A stretch of DNA of 64,000 nt from Apis mellifera (Eukaryota > Arthropoda > Insecta > Hymenoptera > Apidae): the NCBI RefSeq assembly GCF_003254395.2, contig NC_037638.1, positions 19,078,207-19,142,206 of the forward strand. Reading direction: 5' to 3'. Positions 50,701-59,224 of this stretch are shown here, piece by piece. Each line of letters starts with the position of its first letter. Position 1 is the stretch's first letter. The position numbers were made by a program, and so were the translations under genes. The notes below the pieces were generated by a model. That model was not told the origin of the DNA and searched no databases. It saw only the letters and a list, made by a program, of their open reading frames with translations.

Positions 50701-53700
50701 TATAGAAATGATCTAATTATAATGTAATCTATCCAATGAGAGTATAAAGATTGGAAATGTAGATATATTATATATAATCTCAAATTTTTGTACTATTATT
50801 AAATTTGTAAGATTGAGCAACATGAATTCTTTAAATTCAACTGTCAACTCGTATTGTTTATTATTTATTTATTAATTGTATATATATAGAAATGATCTAA
50901 TTATAATATAATCTATCCAATGAGAGTATAAAGATTGGAAATGTAGATATATTATATATAATCTCAAATTTTTGTACTATTATTAAATTTGTAAGATTGA
51001 ATGAATTCTTTAAATTCATTGGACTCGCATTGTTTATCATTTATTTGTTAATATACTACATTTTTATACATAGAAATGATCTTATAGTGTAATCTATCCA
51101 ATGTTACTTGATATAGATATAGATATAGATATATATAGTCTCAAATTTTTATTAATCATTATTAAATTTGTAATGTCGAATACAAACAATATGAGTTCTT
51201 TAAATTCATTAGACTCGAATGATCAATCTCGGATTGATCTCGAAATCAAGCCAAAGATTGATGCATAACCTTGCTCACCTTCTTCTCTCGTTCCAGAAAC
51301 GATCCAGAGTGCAAGGTGCTTCTCGAGCCTGTGTTGAACCATTGCGACTCGACGAGTTGCGCGAAGAACGAGTGCATGGAAGCGTTGCAGAACTTCTACA
51401 AATCCGCGAACTATAAACACTCTGTCGAGATCGCGTTCTGCCTGTGCAGGTGAGACGTAAAGAGATGAAAAATATAAAAAAAAAAAGAAAAATTCGCGAT
51501 CTTCTCCCTATCCGATCGCACGATTGTGAGACAACGAAATAGAAAAAAAAAAAAATTCTATAAATCCACGACACATATAGTGGTGGAAAAATTTTTTTCG
51601 CTCGCTTTTCTCCGAGAGAGAATTTTTCCAACGTATTCTCGAATCGATGTCCGTGTGCTCTCGAATCAACCAATCCTAGTCGAGATGCGCGAGATTTTTA
51701 TTTTTATCGAAGAAAGGCTTTTGTTCCAAATACGATGAATGCAGTATCGTGAATTGATAATCGATGAAAATAATTAATGGTAATATCAGATTATTATTTT
51801 CGCACGTGATCAACGAATAATCGTTAAATACCAAATCAAAGATATTCCGTGGTCACTCGAGCCGATTCCGTTTTAAACGATTGCCGTTTCTCATTCTCAT
51901 TCCTCGCACCAGCTTCCTCGTCCTTAAACCGAGAGAAATCGGGATAAAGCGGAATACGTCGGGTTTCAAACGATTATTCGAACACAGAGGGGGGGAGGAA
52001 GGGATGGAAGGTCTCTCTGGAAACACGAGAGCTCGGGATACGACTCAATTAAAGCCGCTCGTCTTTGTACGTTTCCCGTAATCCTGAGTAAACTCGCGGC
52101 AAAAGTGATAGGGAAAAGACAAAGGGGTGAAACAGGGATAGAAAGAGAGAGAAAGGGAGGGAGGGAAGAAGGAAGAGAGCGCCCCTCTCACAAAGAACCG
52201 TCGTTGCGCCGGAAATACCCCGAGTTCTGCATCTCTAATCCCTTCGCGCGAGCCAAGCAACCAGCCGAGACTTCTTTTTCGAAGGAAGCTCCTTTAACTT
52301 TTAAGTGGCTTTTGCCCGCGAAACAATGCAGAAACTTTCTATCCGTCTTTCACATTTCCTCGGCCATCCTCCCATCTTTTTCTCCGCCAACTCGTACGGC
52401 TCTCTTCGCGTGCTCATTGTCCCGAGAAATCCCTCTCCTTTTCCCCCCTTTGTCCCCGCCGCCGGCTGGATATCATCGGTATCATCTCGGAATTTATTAA
52501 TATTGGATGAGTCCCGTTGTAGCCGCGCCTTTGACAAATTGGAAACTCAGTATTCTCAGGTCGGGTTCAACGACTCGGCTTGGCTTTTAACGACTGTTTA
52601 AGACGCCATCATTCATTCAACAGTGTGGGGAACGTTTACTTTTCGAGCTGCCCTTGTAAAATTCACGGGGGAAGGAAGTTTTGAACGAGGGGGAAGGATT
52701 TCGTTTGATTTCGACCAATTAAACGGATAGGCTGGAATTAGCTGGGAAACGATCCTTTATTATGTTCGATAAGGGGTGGAAAAATTCGCAATTAGAGTGG
52801 CTGGAAGATCTGATGATCTGTTAATCGAGCTATTCCCGCGTTGCTTAGCTCGAGGCCTTGAGAAAGAAACTTTTCCATTTTTTGAATCGAATCCCTTTCT
52901 TTTTATTCTCATGAGTAATCGATGATTTCTTTCTCGATCGAGAATTGAGATCTAAGAAGGAATTGTGTGGTAAAAAAATAATAACAATGGATTTTTTGTT
53001 TCTTTTTGTAGGAAAACGGATGGAAAGAAGGACGAGTGTATAATAGCGCAGGAAAAAATGCATCCTGCCTGCGCGCAGCGAGTGGAGGGCGCGGAAATGC
53101 CGACGTGTCACAGTTTGGCGGAAGCTTGCAAGGAGCACGAAGCATGCAGGTATGCCCGGAATGTAGAGACGTTCTAATTAATCATTTCAACAGTTTAAAG
53201 CCAAGCACGGTTTCGAAAAAGTGGTCAAGATTGGATCGAAACTTAAAGTTTTCTCGAAATCTTGAAAGTTTTTTTCCTTTTACTTTATTCGAAACCCTTC
53301 CTTCGAAACTTCTTCGAAAAGAAAGAAATAAGTATTCTCCAGTTTCAAGAGTTTCAAATCTTTTCGCGAATCTAAAAAATTAAATTTTAATCCGTTTCTG
53401 TTAAAAATCTATTTAATTGGAATTGTAAAATGAATCCCTTTACTCGCCCGACGAATTAACGATAATTTCGTGGCTCGAAAGGGGGGAGGGAAAAACGATT
53501 TTACTCGATCGCTTATCGCGAGCGAGATAGATTATATCACGGGTCTGAATAAATCTTTTGATTAAACGTTCTTCTTTTTCCTTCTTTTTTTTCTTTCTTT
53601 TTTTTCTATCGCCTCATAGCTCCGAGGAGAGTGCTCGTTTCAATTTGAAAGTTAAATTGCGAGTCAACGAGACGTGGCTTGATCCAGTCTTGCCGTGTAA

Positions 53701-56700
53701 TGAAACACTTCATTACTAAGAAAAAGGCGTTGGTCCGGCAGGCCGCGTTGAAATTTCGAATAACAGTCGGATCGCTGGAACCATGATCCATATCATCACC
53801 TGGTGGAAAAGATTCAAAAGGGGTTGAAAAGGCCGTGAATCTATTTATCGGCAATCTATTAGCGGGGTCTAATTAAAATCGGGCCGATTGATTAACTCGA
53901 TTGAAAATTTCGCAAATTGAAAAGGAATAGCGCGCCCTCTCTCCGTTTATGAGAATGAAAATATTGGGGCGCATCGGTGCCGATTGTGTTTGCGACACGA
54001 TTCAATTACGTATCGCGGCATTTCAATTGATTTATCATCATCACCGATCCGAATTCCACGATTTTTAACACGTTGAAATATTCTTTATTCGTTGGCAATT
54101 TTTGTAAACGAGAAACCTGTTTAAAGGACAATAATCGAATTCGATAAATCACGAAGGATTTATCCATTTTGTCCGAATAATTCATTATACGTGAGTTATC
54201 ATAATTATCGCGCGTGGAGGATAAGGAAATCTCGAATCTGTAATCAGACTTATATAACCCGTGAATCAGCTCACTTTAATTATCGAATTTTACGAGATCG
54301 AAACATCACCAATGGAATAAACATATCGTGTTAATCATTAAAATCCTCAATTCTCCAAGAAGAATCGTATCTCTTTTTTTTTAAACAATTAAATTCTCCC
54401 GCGAGAACACGTGCACTTTTGATCATCCACGGGGATGGAGATACATTTACGAACGATTTTCAAATTGAAATTTCTGAAAGCTTTGAACGATTTTCCACCT
54501 TTTTTTCTTCGCTCTCCGTCGAATATTCGGTCGGTTTTTATATTAGACTTTAACACTCGCTAACGAGTAATTCCACGTGCTCAACCCAATTACCGTGCTG
54601 CTTAGGGCGAAATTGGAGTACTACGAGCAAAATTGCGCGGTGGATAGTGTGACAAAGAAGTGTGCCGGTCCAACTGCGGAGTGCAGGAAAGCGATGCTGG
54701 GTATCCTTGGCACGGAATTGCGGTCGAACTGCGCGTGCAAGGGGACGGAGCTCACGCAACTTTACGACTGTCTGGGATGGCAGAGGCTCCTCTGGGTCAA
54801 TCCTTGCGTGGGTGAGCATAATTTTCAATTTTTCCCCCTCGTTAAAATTAATTCGTAATACGAGATACGATAAATTTCCTTCTTACGATATTTATAAATT
54901 AATTCGTAATACGAGATACAATAAATTTCCTTCTTACGATATTTATATCAATATTTATATACATATTACGTATATATAATACAATATATATTTATAACTT
55001 GCTTCAAATTACGTTGATGAATTTATTTATTCGCTAGAGCGTATTCGTGAGAGTGTCGTTAATATTTGAAGATGTTCGCGTGGAAAGAGAATGATTCATC
55101 ACGATTGTATATAAATATAATATCTTCGAATCAGGCCATCGTCGGATCATTCAGAAAGAAATCTTCGAGCAGGAGAATTCGCGTATCATCCGCGATAAAA
55201 TTATCCGGCTAAGATTAAATATTTTTCTCGGGAAGAATAGCGAAAGCATTCGGGACAATACGATGCGCCGGCATCATCGTACGGTGATTAATATCTGGAA
55301 CGATTAATATCTCCGCGATGACAGAGCCGATTCCTTCGCTACGTGCTCTTCTCTCCTTTCTATCGTCCACTCTTGTTTCAGATTAAACGTGTAATTTTAT
55401 CGGAAAATGTGACGAATAGAAATGATAACCGATTCTTACCCTATTTATTCCTACTTCTTCGATTATTCTCTGCCTTGTTTGTTAAAAAATAACTTTTAAC
55501 GACGTTAACTGAATCTCCTTGTTCCTCGCAAAAAAAAAAAAAAAGAAAGAAAGAAAGGCTTTTAATATCGTGAAAGAGGATTGACAAAAGAATTTTTCAC
55601 AAGAGAACGAAACAGCATGAAAATATTGTGTTAAAACTTATTCATGATTGGAGACATTCACGATCTCCGCAGCGGTGTTTGAACGATCATCGAGATTCGA
55701 ATAGCTATTGCGATCGAAAGAAACGGGGGCCTTTTATCGATGTTACATCTGTTACCGCGTGTAGTAGCGAAAGCTGATGATGGCCGGCATTCGAGATAAG
55801 TCATTTAGATACGAAGAAATTGCACTCCGGCCGAGAAGTGGATCCACACCTCGTGTTAACCGCATCGATCGTCGCCTCGATCGCCTTTCCTCGATCATCC
55901 CGATAAGGAATGTAGGTCGAGCAGAAAAGGTGATTCCACGCAAACGATGTTGGATGGATGCAAATTAACCTGGACCAACGAGAATCGCGTGGAATCTATT
56001 TACAGACGCGATTTCCTCCAAATCTTTTTCCTCTTCTACTTTTCGAGGAAAGCGATCGATCGAGATAGATCGATTGATAGAATTGTGGATGATTTCCACA
56101 GTCGAGTCCCAGAAGGATTACCACGCGAGGAGGAAACACCATCATTACCCGAGGACCACTACGACTACCGTCTTGTCAACGACCAAGTCGCCGGTTAGCA
56201 CAACGACGGTCACAGCCGTGGTCGAGCAAGTAGAGGATAATCAAATACCGGAAGTGACGAGGTGGACAACCACCGAACCCACGGAAACTTGGGAAATCAC
56301 CACCACTAGCAGCACCACCATTAGTACCACACCCACCACCACCACCACCACCACCACGCCGCCTCGTAAGTATACACACGCGTTCCCTACACGCACACAT
56401 ATATCTCCTCTCTCTATCTCCAGTCAACGTCTCCTTTCGAGCAATTTGGAATTTACTTGAACAAGAATAATTAGAAAATTGGCAAAATCTGGGTGGATAT
56501 ATTGAAATCTGGGGGACGATGCGTGGACAACATGCGTTGTTTCGAACGTGGAAAATGTAGAACTCCTTTGATCCGTTTGAACCGGGCGGAGAAGAGGGAT
56601 TCTGTTCGCAGGACGCACACGCGCGACGAAGAATTTTCGTTTGTCGAACGTTACAAAGCGAGGCACGGTGATGGCGGATGAAACAGAGGTAAAAAGAAAA

Positions 56701-59224
56701 GATTCGAAGCTATGGATCGAGAGAGGAGGGGAGAGTGAGAAAAGGAGAACAGGAGAAGGGGGGAACACAGTTTGCCAGGAAACGTTGTACCTCGCCTGTC
56801 TGAAACGCGTGTCTCTTTATAGGCTTCTGTGTGGTTCAAAGGCCGAGGCAGAGTCACCAATACATAAGGGAGGGCGAAGGAAAGAGGGTGAGTTTCGACA
56901 ATCTCGTATTTTCGCGTCCGAAAAGCTCGTGGAAGAAGAAACGATTCGGGGAAACGAATCGAGTGAACGAACGTTCAGGAGGATTCGAGAGATTGAAAAT
57001 TAAGTTGAATCAATCGCTATTTTTAAATTGGTTTTATCGAAGAGAAAGATCGGGAGTTTTTTGGATTCGTTTGAATTTTAATAGAGTTTCACTGCTACTT
57101 TTTGATTAATGAGATAGCCGAGGAATCGATTTAAAAGCTATCTCTAAAGTCTTTCGCTTGAAAATATAGGGAGAGAATTTATTTCAGCATAGCTTTGTAG
57201 AATATGTTACACGTTACATCGGGATACAATATCGAATGCTGTTTTTTTCTTTCATTTCTCTCTCGTTGAAATTTATGCAAAATATATCGAATAGAGTATA
57301 GTAAATAATTCGAAAATATCCTTTTGTTAATTCGTTAAATAATTTCCGCGCGTTTATATTGCTTTTTTTTTTTTGTTCACCTTTGATACCATTTATTAAA
57401 ATCAAACATTGTTATAAAAATATCCATTGTGCGGCTTGGCTGGTTTTAATCGCGGACGCGGTGTAACGCGTACAGGATTTCAGAGAGTTTGGCTCTCTCG
57501 GAACCGCTTAGCGGGAACGCGAGGCAAAGCCTTTTAATTGGTGCAAAAAAAAAAAAAAAAAATAGAAGAAACACGGTCGAAAATAATAAACAAGCTTTTA
57601 ATGCCGTTTCGCGCGATGAAAAAAAAATTGCGAATCCGGGGAAGTTCATTATCCCGCCGATCGATGTGCGTGAATTAACAACAACGTCGAATCGGGGGAG
57701 TGAAAAGTTTAATTCGAAGTGGCACGATTAACGTCGGCGATAATTAACATTCAGTGTACATGTTTTTGAAGCCGGGTCATTCATCTTTAAAACGGGTACG
57801 CCGTGTATCCCGATTATCGTGTTCCATTACAATTATCAATTTCAAAATAACAAGTAAAATTACCGGATTTAATATCTGGAAAATCCTTGAATTGTGTCTC
57901 TTCATTTCGAAATTGAAAATTTTGAAAATTATTCGTATAATTTACATACATATAAATAAGAAACTTTTTAATCATTCTTTATTACTAGATTCTAGTTATC
58001 TTTAATATTTCGAAACACATCGTTTCTTCTACACATCTTCCTTTTGATCCTTTTCATCTTGAACGAAAAAAAGAAAAAAAAGGAAACGAGTCGTAGAACC
58101 GAATCGTCAGGATCGAGTGAAAAAGATTCAGATCCGAGCTTATGCACTTTGAACCAACGTGTATGCTCGATTCTGTGTAGCTGTATCGCGAGGATGAGCC
58201 AGAATGTTCCGAGTTGTGCCAATGCGGCGAGGGCGAAGTTTTGATCTGCAACACGATCTGCGTGGATTCATCGCCCTGCAAGACGGACTTCGCCTTCTAC
58301 AATCACGAAGCACCGGCGTATCAGGCGCATCGCGGACCCTGCCTTTGCTATAGCGGTCGTTTCATATGCATGCGGCCATCGCCCGGTGAATATTCCATTA
58401 TCCTTTGAATATCGTTCAAACGGAATCCCGATCGAGTAGAATATTTGGAACATTAATTCTTTCGTTCTTCGCCAGATGTCTCATTCGTAATTTCGTGTAA
58501 AAAAATCATAACTACTTCACTCTTGTACAACGAGCCTTTTTATAATAATCTTCTCGAATTGTCTCTACAGACGCTTACTCTATACCGCACGGAGTTTTCA
58601 TGTTCCTGGGCTACAGCGAAAAGGACGAGAGTTTGTTGCGACGGCATAATAATCTCACCGTCCTGGACGCGGTGTCGTCCCTCGATAACTTCATGAGAGA
58701 AGAAGTTAACAATCAGGTAAAACGTCTTACTCTTACTTTACCATATACACGAGCCGATATTTTCAATCAATCCGCCATCTCTCTTCTCGAGTCGAAATTT
58801 CGCGACACGTTTCACGAAAGAAGATTTGTTTCGATCCGGCTCCAGAATTGAACGAATTTTAAGCCGCCTGCGTTCCCTCGAAGGGCCGTCAAGTATTCAC
58901 GCGAGGGGCGAGAGAAATCTCGAGAGAAGAGAGAGAGACGGATCGGAAATATAAAAGCGAACACCAAGTCTCGCTCGCCAAACTTAATAATGCGAGATAG
59001 CGTTGGAGATGACGTCGAGACGCGTACATATATATATATATATATATTTCTTCTTTCCTTTCTTTTTTTTTTTTTTTTTCACATTTTATTTGCAGACAGT
59101 GTGCACGCTGTTCCTGTACAACGCGACCCGAGAGAACGTGATTGCAGTGGCGCGTCTCGGGACTGACAATCCACCCTTAAATAGCAGCCAAGCTCAAAGT
59201 CTGCAGCACCTTCTGCGCGTCAAG
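32639..59224 (+). CDS. Gfrl: Gfrl, GDNF family receptor-like protein (partial gene, 12 exons, open at both ends)
   Basis: This is the span of the only convincing gene. Twelve exons bounded by AG and GT splice into one open frame of 2,710 bases with consistent phases. The product has two complete ten-cysteine GDNFR-type repeats (domains 2 and 3) and the last five cysteines of a domain 1. The spacing matches vertebrate GFR-alpha receptors, for example the FCLCR motif at the end of the domain 2 core. Family knowledge: GFR-alpha proteins are cell-surface co-receptors for GDNF-type ligands; insects have a single divergent Gfrl. Cell-surface location is inferred, since the signal peptide and anchor lie outside the window. 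Five N-glycosylation sequons and a Thr-rich stretch fit an extracellular protein. The 5' exons and the 3' end are missing. The long linker after domain 1 is unlike vertebrate members. Family assignment is secure; the exact insect name is slightly less so. Confidence 0.88.
32767..37141 (+). other. Gfrl intron, 4.4 kb
   Basis: It starts GTAAGT and ends TGTTACAG. It holds a (TA)-rich stretch just after the donor, a 20-bp palindrome at 33684-33703, and a 277-codon open frame at 35034-35867 that is low-complexity and looks accidental. CAC/ACC triplet repeats lie at about 36964-37030, just before the linker exon. Confidence 0.8.
33684..33703. repeat. 20-bp near-perfect palindrome
   Basis: Arms TAGTAGGAG and CTCCTACTA are perfectly complementary around a two-base centre. 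It lies within a Gfrl intron and its function is unknown. Confidence 0.75.
37142..38134 (+). CDS. Gfrl: Gfrl exon: low-complexity linker between domains 1 and 2
   Basis: The acceptor is CTGTTACAG. The exon reads about 330 codons in the frame set by the previous exon. It opens with an ordinary segment (EFLPSS through MYPYFLFPG). A His/Arg/Glu-rich charged region follows, then a first serine tract (about 37571-37674, almost all TCT/TCC), a His-rich run (about 37741-37796), a second serine tract (about 37829-37905, many TCG codons) and a Pro-rich patch. It closes with an acidic segment ending LREAFEGFVDQ. There are no cysteines, so it is a linker, not a GDNFR repeat. The chosen end uses CAAG|GTTCGT, a poor donor in the phase the next exon needs. 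CCG|GTGTGC at 38146 also fits, adding four residues. The start is firm and the end uncertain. Confidence 0.8.
37567..37677 (+). repeat. TCT/TCC triplet repeat encoding serine tract 1
   Basis: An in-frame run of TCT and TCC codons, broken by one Phe codon, encodes about 37 serines in the Gfrl linker. Near-pure codon use suggests recent slippage-driven growth. Confidence 0.92.
37829..37905 (+). repeat. TCG/TCT triplet repeat encoding serine tract 2
   Basis: An in-frame run of about 25 serines mostly encoded TCG with TCT and TCA. It ends WSSYPP. More mixed codons than tract 1 suggest it is older or arose separately. Confidence 0.92.
38135..38853 (+). other. Gfrl intron (or intron, small exon, intron), 719 bases
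   Basis: Read straight through in the upstream exon frame, this whole interval has no stop codon until TGA at 38854-38856, exactly at the acceptor. It also contains the possible extra exon at 38310-38363. The donor at 38135 (GTTCGT) is weak. Splicing here is the least certain part of the gene model. Confidence 0.6.
38310..38363 (+). CDS. Gfrl: Possible small Gfrl exon with no canonical acceptor
   Basis: This stretch reads as coding in a frame different from the preceding exon, with mostly G or C at third codon positions. It reads DRDLLFLDNNARNNDWE and ends at a good donor, GAAG|GTATGC. That donor is in phase 1, exactly what the exon at 38854 needs. A pyrimidine-rich tract lies just upstream (about 38270-38305). 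However, no AG occurs between 38219 and 38360, so a standard 3' splice site is absent. Joining phase 1 from 38134 would need an intron ending in TG at 38309. It may be a real exon with an unusual or mis-sequenced acceptor, or chance. Confidence 0.35.
38854..39030 (+). CDS. Gfrl: Gfrl exon: linker leading into domain 2
   Basis: The acceptor is CGTTTACAG and the donor is C|GTGAGT. The exon takes two bases, reads 58 codons and leaves one base. The peptide starts VKVISHPDNSTSFEVIESQ and passes through an acidic segment (ENPLIDADHHD) to a basic His/Lys-rich end. It has two N-glycosylation sequons (NST and NQT) and no cysteines. It directly precedes the domain 2 exons after an 11.1-kb intron. A stop-free frame and matched phases on both sides support it. 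Confidence 0.88.
43278..43298. repeat. (TA)n microsatellite
   Basis: An alternating TA run in the 11.1-kb Gfrl intron. Confidence 0.93.
44265..44332. repeat. Hairpin-forming inverted repeat, ~15-bp arms
   Basis: The 5' arm GCTTGGACATTAATG (44265-44279) pairs with the 3' arm CATTAAATGTCCAAGC (44317-44332), with a single one-base bulge and a 37-base loop. The size is in the range of a miRNA precursor, but I recognise no known mature miRNA, and the loop pairs poorly. The terminal inverted repeats of a tiny mobile element are another reading. Confidence 0.7.
47390..47410. repeat. (GA)n microsatellite
   Basis: A GA dinucleotide run inside the 11.1-kb Gfrl intron. Confidence 0.95.
48788..48808. 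repeat. (GGAA)n microsatellite
   Basis: Five tandem GGAA units inside the 11.1-kb Gfrl intron. The core matches the ETS-factor core motif, but nothing else suggests function. Confidence 0.9.
50169..50274 (+). CDS. Gfrl: Gfrl exon: start of GDNFR domain 2
   Basis: The acceptor follows a long T-rich tract (CTTCGCAG) and the donor is AA|GTGAGC. The exon takes two bases, reads 34 codons and leaves two. The peptide has a Ser/Val-rich lead (TSVVLPSASSDLD) and then STCHHAYNACK, which supplies cysteines 1 and 2 of domain 2. The lysine codon is split across the intron, a phase 2 junction with the next exon. Confidence 0.92.
50275..51296 (+). other. Gfrl intron, 1.0 kb, mostly tandem array
   Basis: It runs from GTGAGC to TTCCAG and splits domain 2 after its second cysteine. 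About 90 percent of it is the five-copy array at 50310-51215. Confidence 0.9.
50310..51215. repeat. Five-copy tandem array, ~184-203-bp units
   Basis: Units start TAGAAATGATCTAATTAT at 50310, 50513, 50703, 50887 and 51071, with periods of 203, 190, 184 and 184 bases. Shared landmarks are GAGAGTATAAAGATT, GGAAATGTAGATATATTATA, ATAATCTCAAATTTTTGTACT, ATTAAATTTGTAAG and GAATTCTTTAAATTCA. The last copy is the most diverged. The array is very AT-rich, non-coding, and shares no obvious sequence with the array at 30-31 kb. Confidence 0.93.
51297..51449 (+). CDS. Gfrl: Gfrl exon: core of GDNFR domain 2
   Basis: The acceptor is CTCGTTCCAG and the donor is CAG|GTGAGA. The exon takes one base, reads 50 codons and leaves two. 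It carries cysteines 3-8 of domain 2: NDPEC, LNHC, STSC, KNEC and the closing FCLCR. The segment from KNECMEAL to FCLCR aligns directly with the vertebrate GFR-alpha pattern C..AL..FF...P.KHS...FC.CR. In vertebrate GFR-alpha this domain makes the main ligand contacts; whether that holds for insect Gfrl is inference. This is the strongest family evidence in the window. Confidence 0.95.
51450..53011 (+). other. Gfrl intron, 1.6 kb
   Basis: It runs from GTGAGA to TTTGTAG between the domain 2 core and its last two cysteines. No exon or notable repeat is seen apart from short poly-A and GA-rich tracts. Confidence 0.85.
53012..53149 (+). CDS. Gfrl: Gfrl exon: end of domain 2 and start of domain 3
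   Basis: The acceptor is CTTTTTGTAG and the donor is CAG|GTATGC. The exon takes one base, reads 45 codons and leaves two. It finishes domain 2 with cysteines 9 and 10 (KDEC, HPAC). It then opens domain 3 with TCHSLAEACKEHEAC, that is, cysteines 1-3. The split Arg codon after the third cysteine is completed by the next exon. Confidence 0.94.
53150..54605 (+). other. Gfrl intron, 1.5 kb
   Basis: It runs from GTATGC to GCTTAG within domain 3, after its third cysteine. Nothing further is recognised. Confidence 0.85.
54606..54811 (+). CDS. Gfrl: Gfrl exon: remainder of GDNFR domain 3
   Basis: The acceptor is GCTGCTTAG and the donor is G|GTGAGC. The exon takes one base, reads 68 codons and leaves one. 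It supplies cysteines 4-10 of domain 3: YEQNC, TKKC, AEC, NCAC, YDC and the final NPCV. The motif GILGTEL sits where vertebrate receptors have a conserved GLIGT. The exon ends NPCV in phase 1, exactly like the domain 1 exon at 32766, which suggests the repeats share an ancestral exon boundary. Confidence 0.94.
54812..56101 (+). other. Gfrl intron, 1.3 kb
   Basis: It runs from GTGAGC to TTTCCACAG. It contains two tandem copies of a 51-bp unit starting AATTCGTAATACGAGATAC at 54850 and 54901. TA-rich sequence follows. Confidence 0.85.
54850..54950. repeat. 51-bp unit in two tandem copies
   Basis: AATTCGTAATACGAGATAC begins at 54850 and again at 54901. The copies differ by a single base over most of the unit, so the duplication looks recent. 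Confidence 0.9.
56102..56365 (+). CDS. Gfrl: Gfrl exon: Thr-rich mucin-like stretch
   Basis: The acceptor is GATTTCCACAG and the donor is C|GTAAGT. The exon takes two bases, reads 87 codons and leaves one. After a short basic start (ESQKDYHARRKHHH) it becomes Thr-rich, with runs of ACC/ACG codons near 56146-56163 and 56335-56358. A less repetitive patch between them reads VEQVEDNQIPEVTRW. There are no cysteines. Dense O-glycosylation is likely from composition, so it probably acts as a stiff spacer after domain 3. The ACC repeat near its end is prone to length change. Confidence 0.9.
56366..56822 (+). other. Gfrl intron, 457 bases
   Basis: It runs from GTAAGT to CTTTATAG between the Thr-rich exon and the 65-base exon. 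Nothing else is recognised. Confidence 0.85.
56823..56887 (+). CDS. Gfrl: Gfrl small exon linking Thr-rich stretch to Cys-rich module
   Basis: This is a 65-base exon with acceptor TCTTTATAG and donor AGG|GTGAGT. It takes two bases and reads 21 codons, ending in phase 0. It is the only piece I found that converts the phase 1 end of the Thr-rich exon to the phase 0 start of the next exon, so the phases require something like it. The peptide is RFCVVQRPRQSHQYIREGEG followed by KR, with one cysteine. Confidence 0.88.
56888..58180 (+). other. Gfrl intron, 1.3 kb
   Basis: It runs from GTGAGT to CTGTGTAG. AT-rich with a poly-A tract near 57545; no exon seen. Confidence 0.85.
58181..58385 (+). CDS. 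Gfrl: Gfrl exon: C-terminal cysteine-rich module
   Basis: The acceptor is TTCTGTGTAG and the donor is G|GTGAAT. The exon starts in phase 0, reads 68 codons and leaves one base. The peptide begins LYREDEPECSELCQCGEG and ends ICMRPSP. It has nine cysteines, spaced as C..C.C, C...C, PC, then PCLC and IC. That layout differs from the GDNFR repeat and loosely resembles von Willebrand C-type spacing, but I do not assign a named domain. Vertebrate GFR-alpha has no counterpart here that I can recognise. An in-frame TAG lies at the acceptor itself, so the exon cannot start earlier. Confidence 0.92.
58386..58570 (+). other. Gfrl intron, 185 bases
   Basis: It runs from GTGAAT to CTCTACAG and is the shortest intron in the gene. 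Confidence 0.85.
58571..58716 (+). CDS. Gfrl: Gfrl exon: post-cysteine extracellular region
   Basis: The acceptor is TGTCTCTACAG and the donor is CAG|GTAAAA. The exon takes two bases and reads 48 codons, ending in phase 0. The peptide starts DAYSIPHGVFMFLGYSEKDE and ends EEVNNQ. It contains the sequon NLT and no cysteine. The hydrophobic patch VFMFLGY is too short to be a membrane segment. A short 185-base intron separates it from the previous exon. Confidence 0.9.
58717..59095 (+). other. Gfrl intron, 379 bases
   Basis: It runs from GTAAAA to TTTGCAG, with a (TA)n run and a long T tract just before the acceptor. Nothing else is recognised. Confidence 0.85.
59096..59224 (+). CDS. Gfrl: Gfrl exon: last coding exon in the window
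   Basis: The acceptor is a long T tract followed by ATTTGCAG, and the donor is AAG|GTGAGT. The exon reads 43 codons in phase 0 at both ends. The peptide starts TVCTLFLYNATRENVIAVAR and ends LLRVK, with the sequons NAT and NSS and one cysteine. The protein clearly continues. No following exon was recognised before the window ends. Confidence 0.92.
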
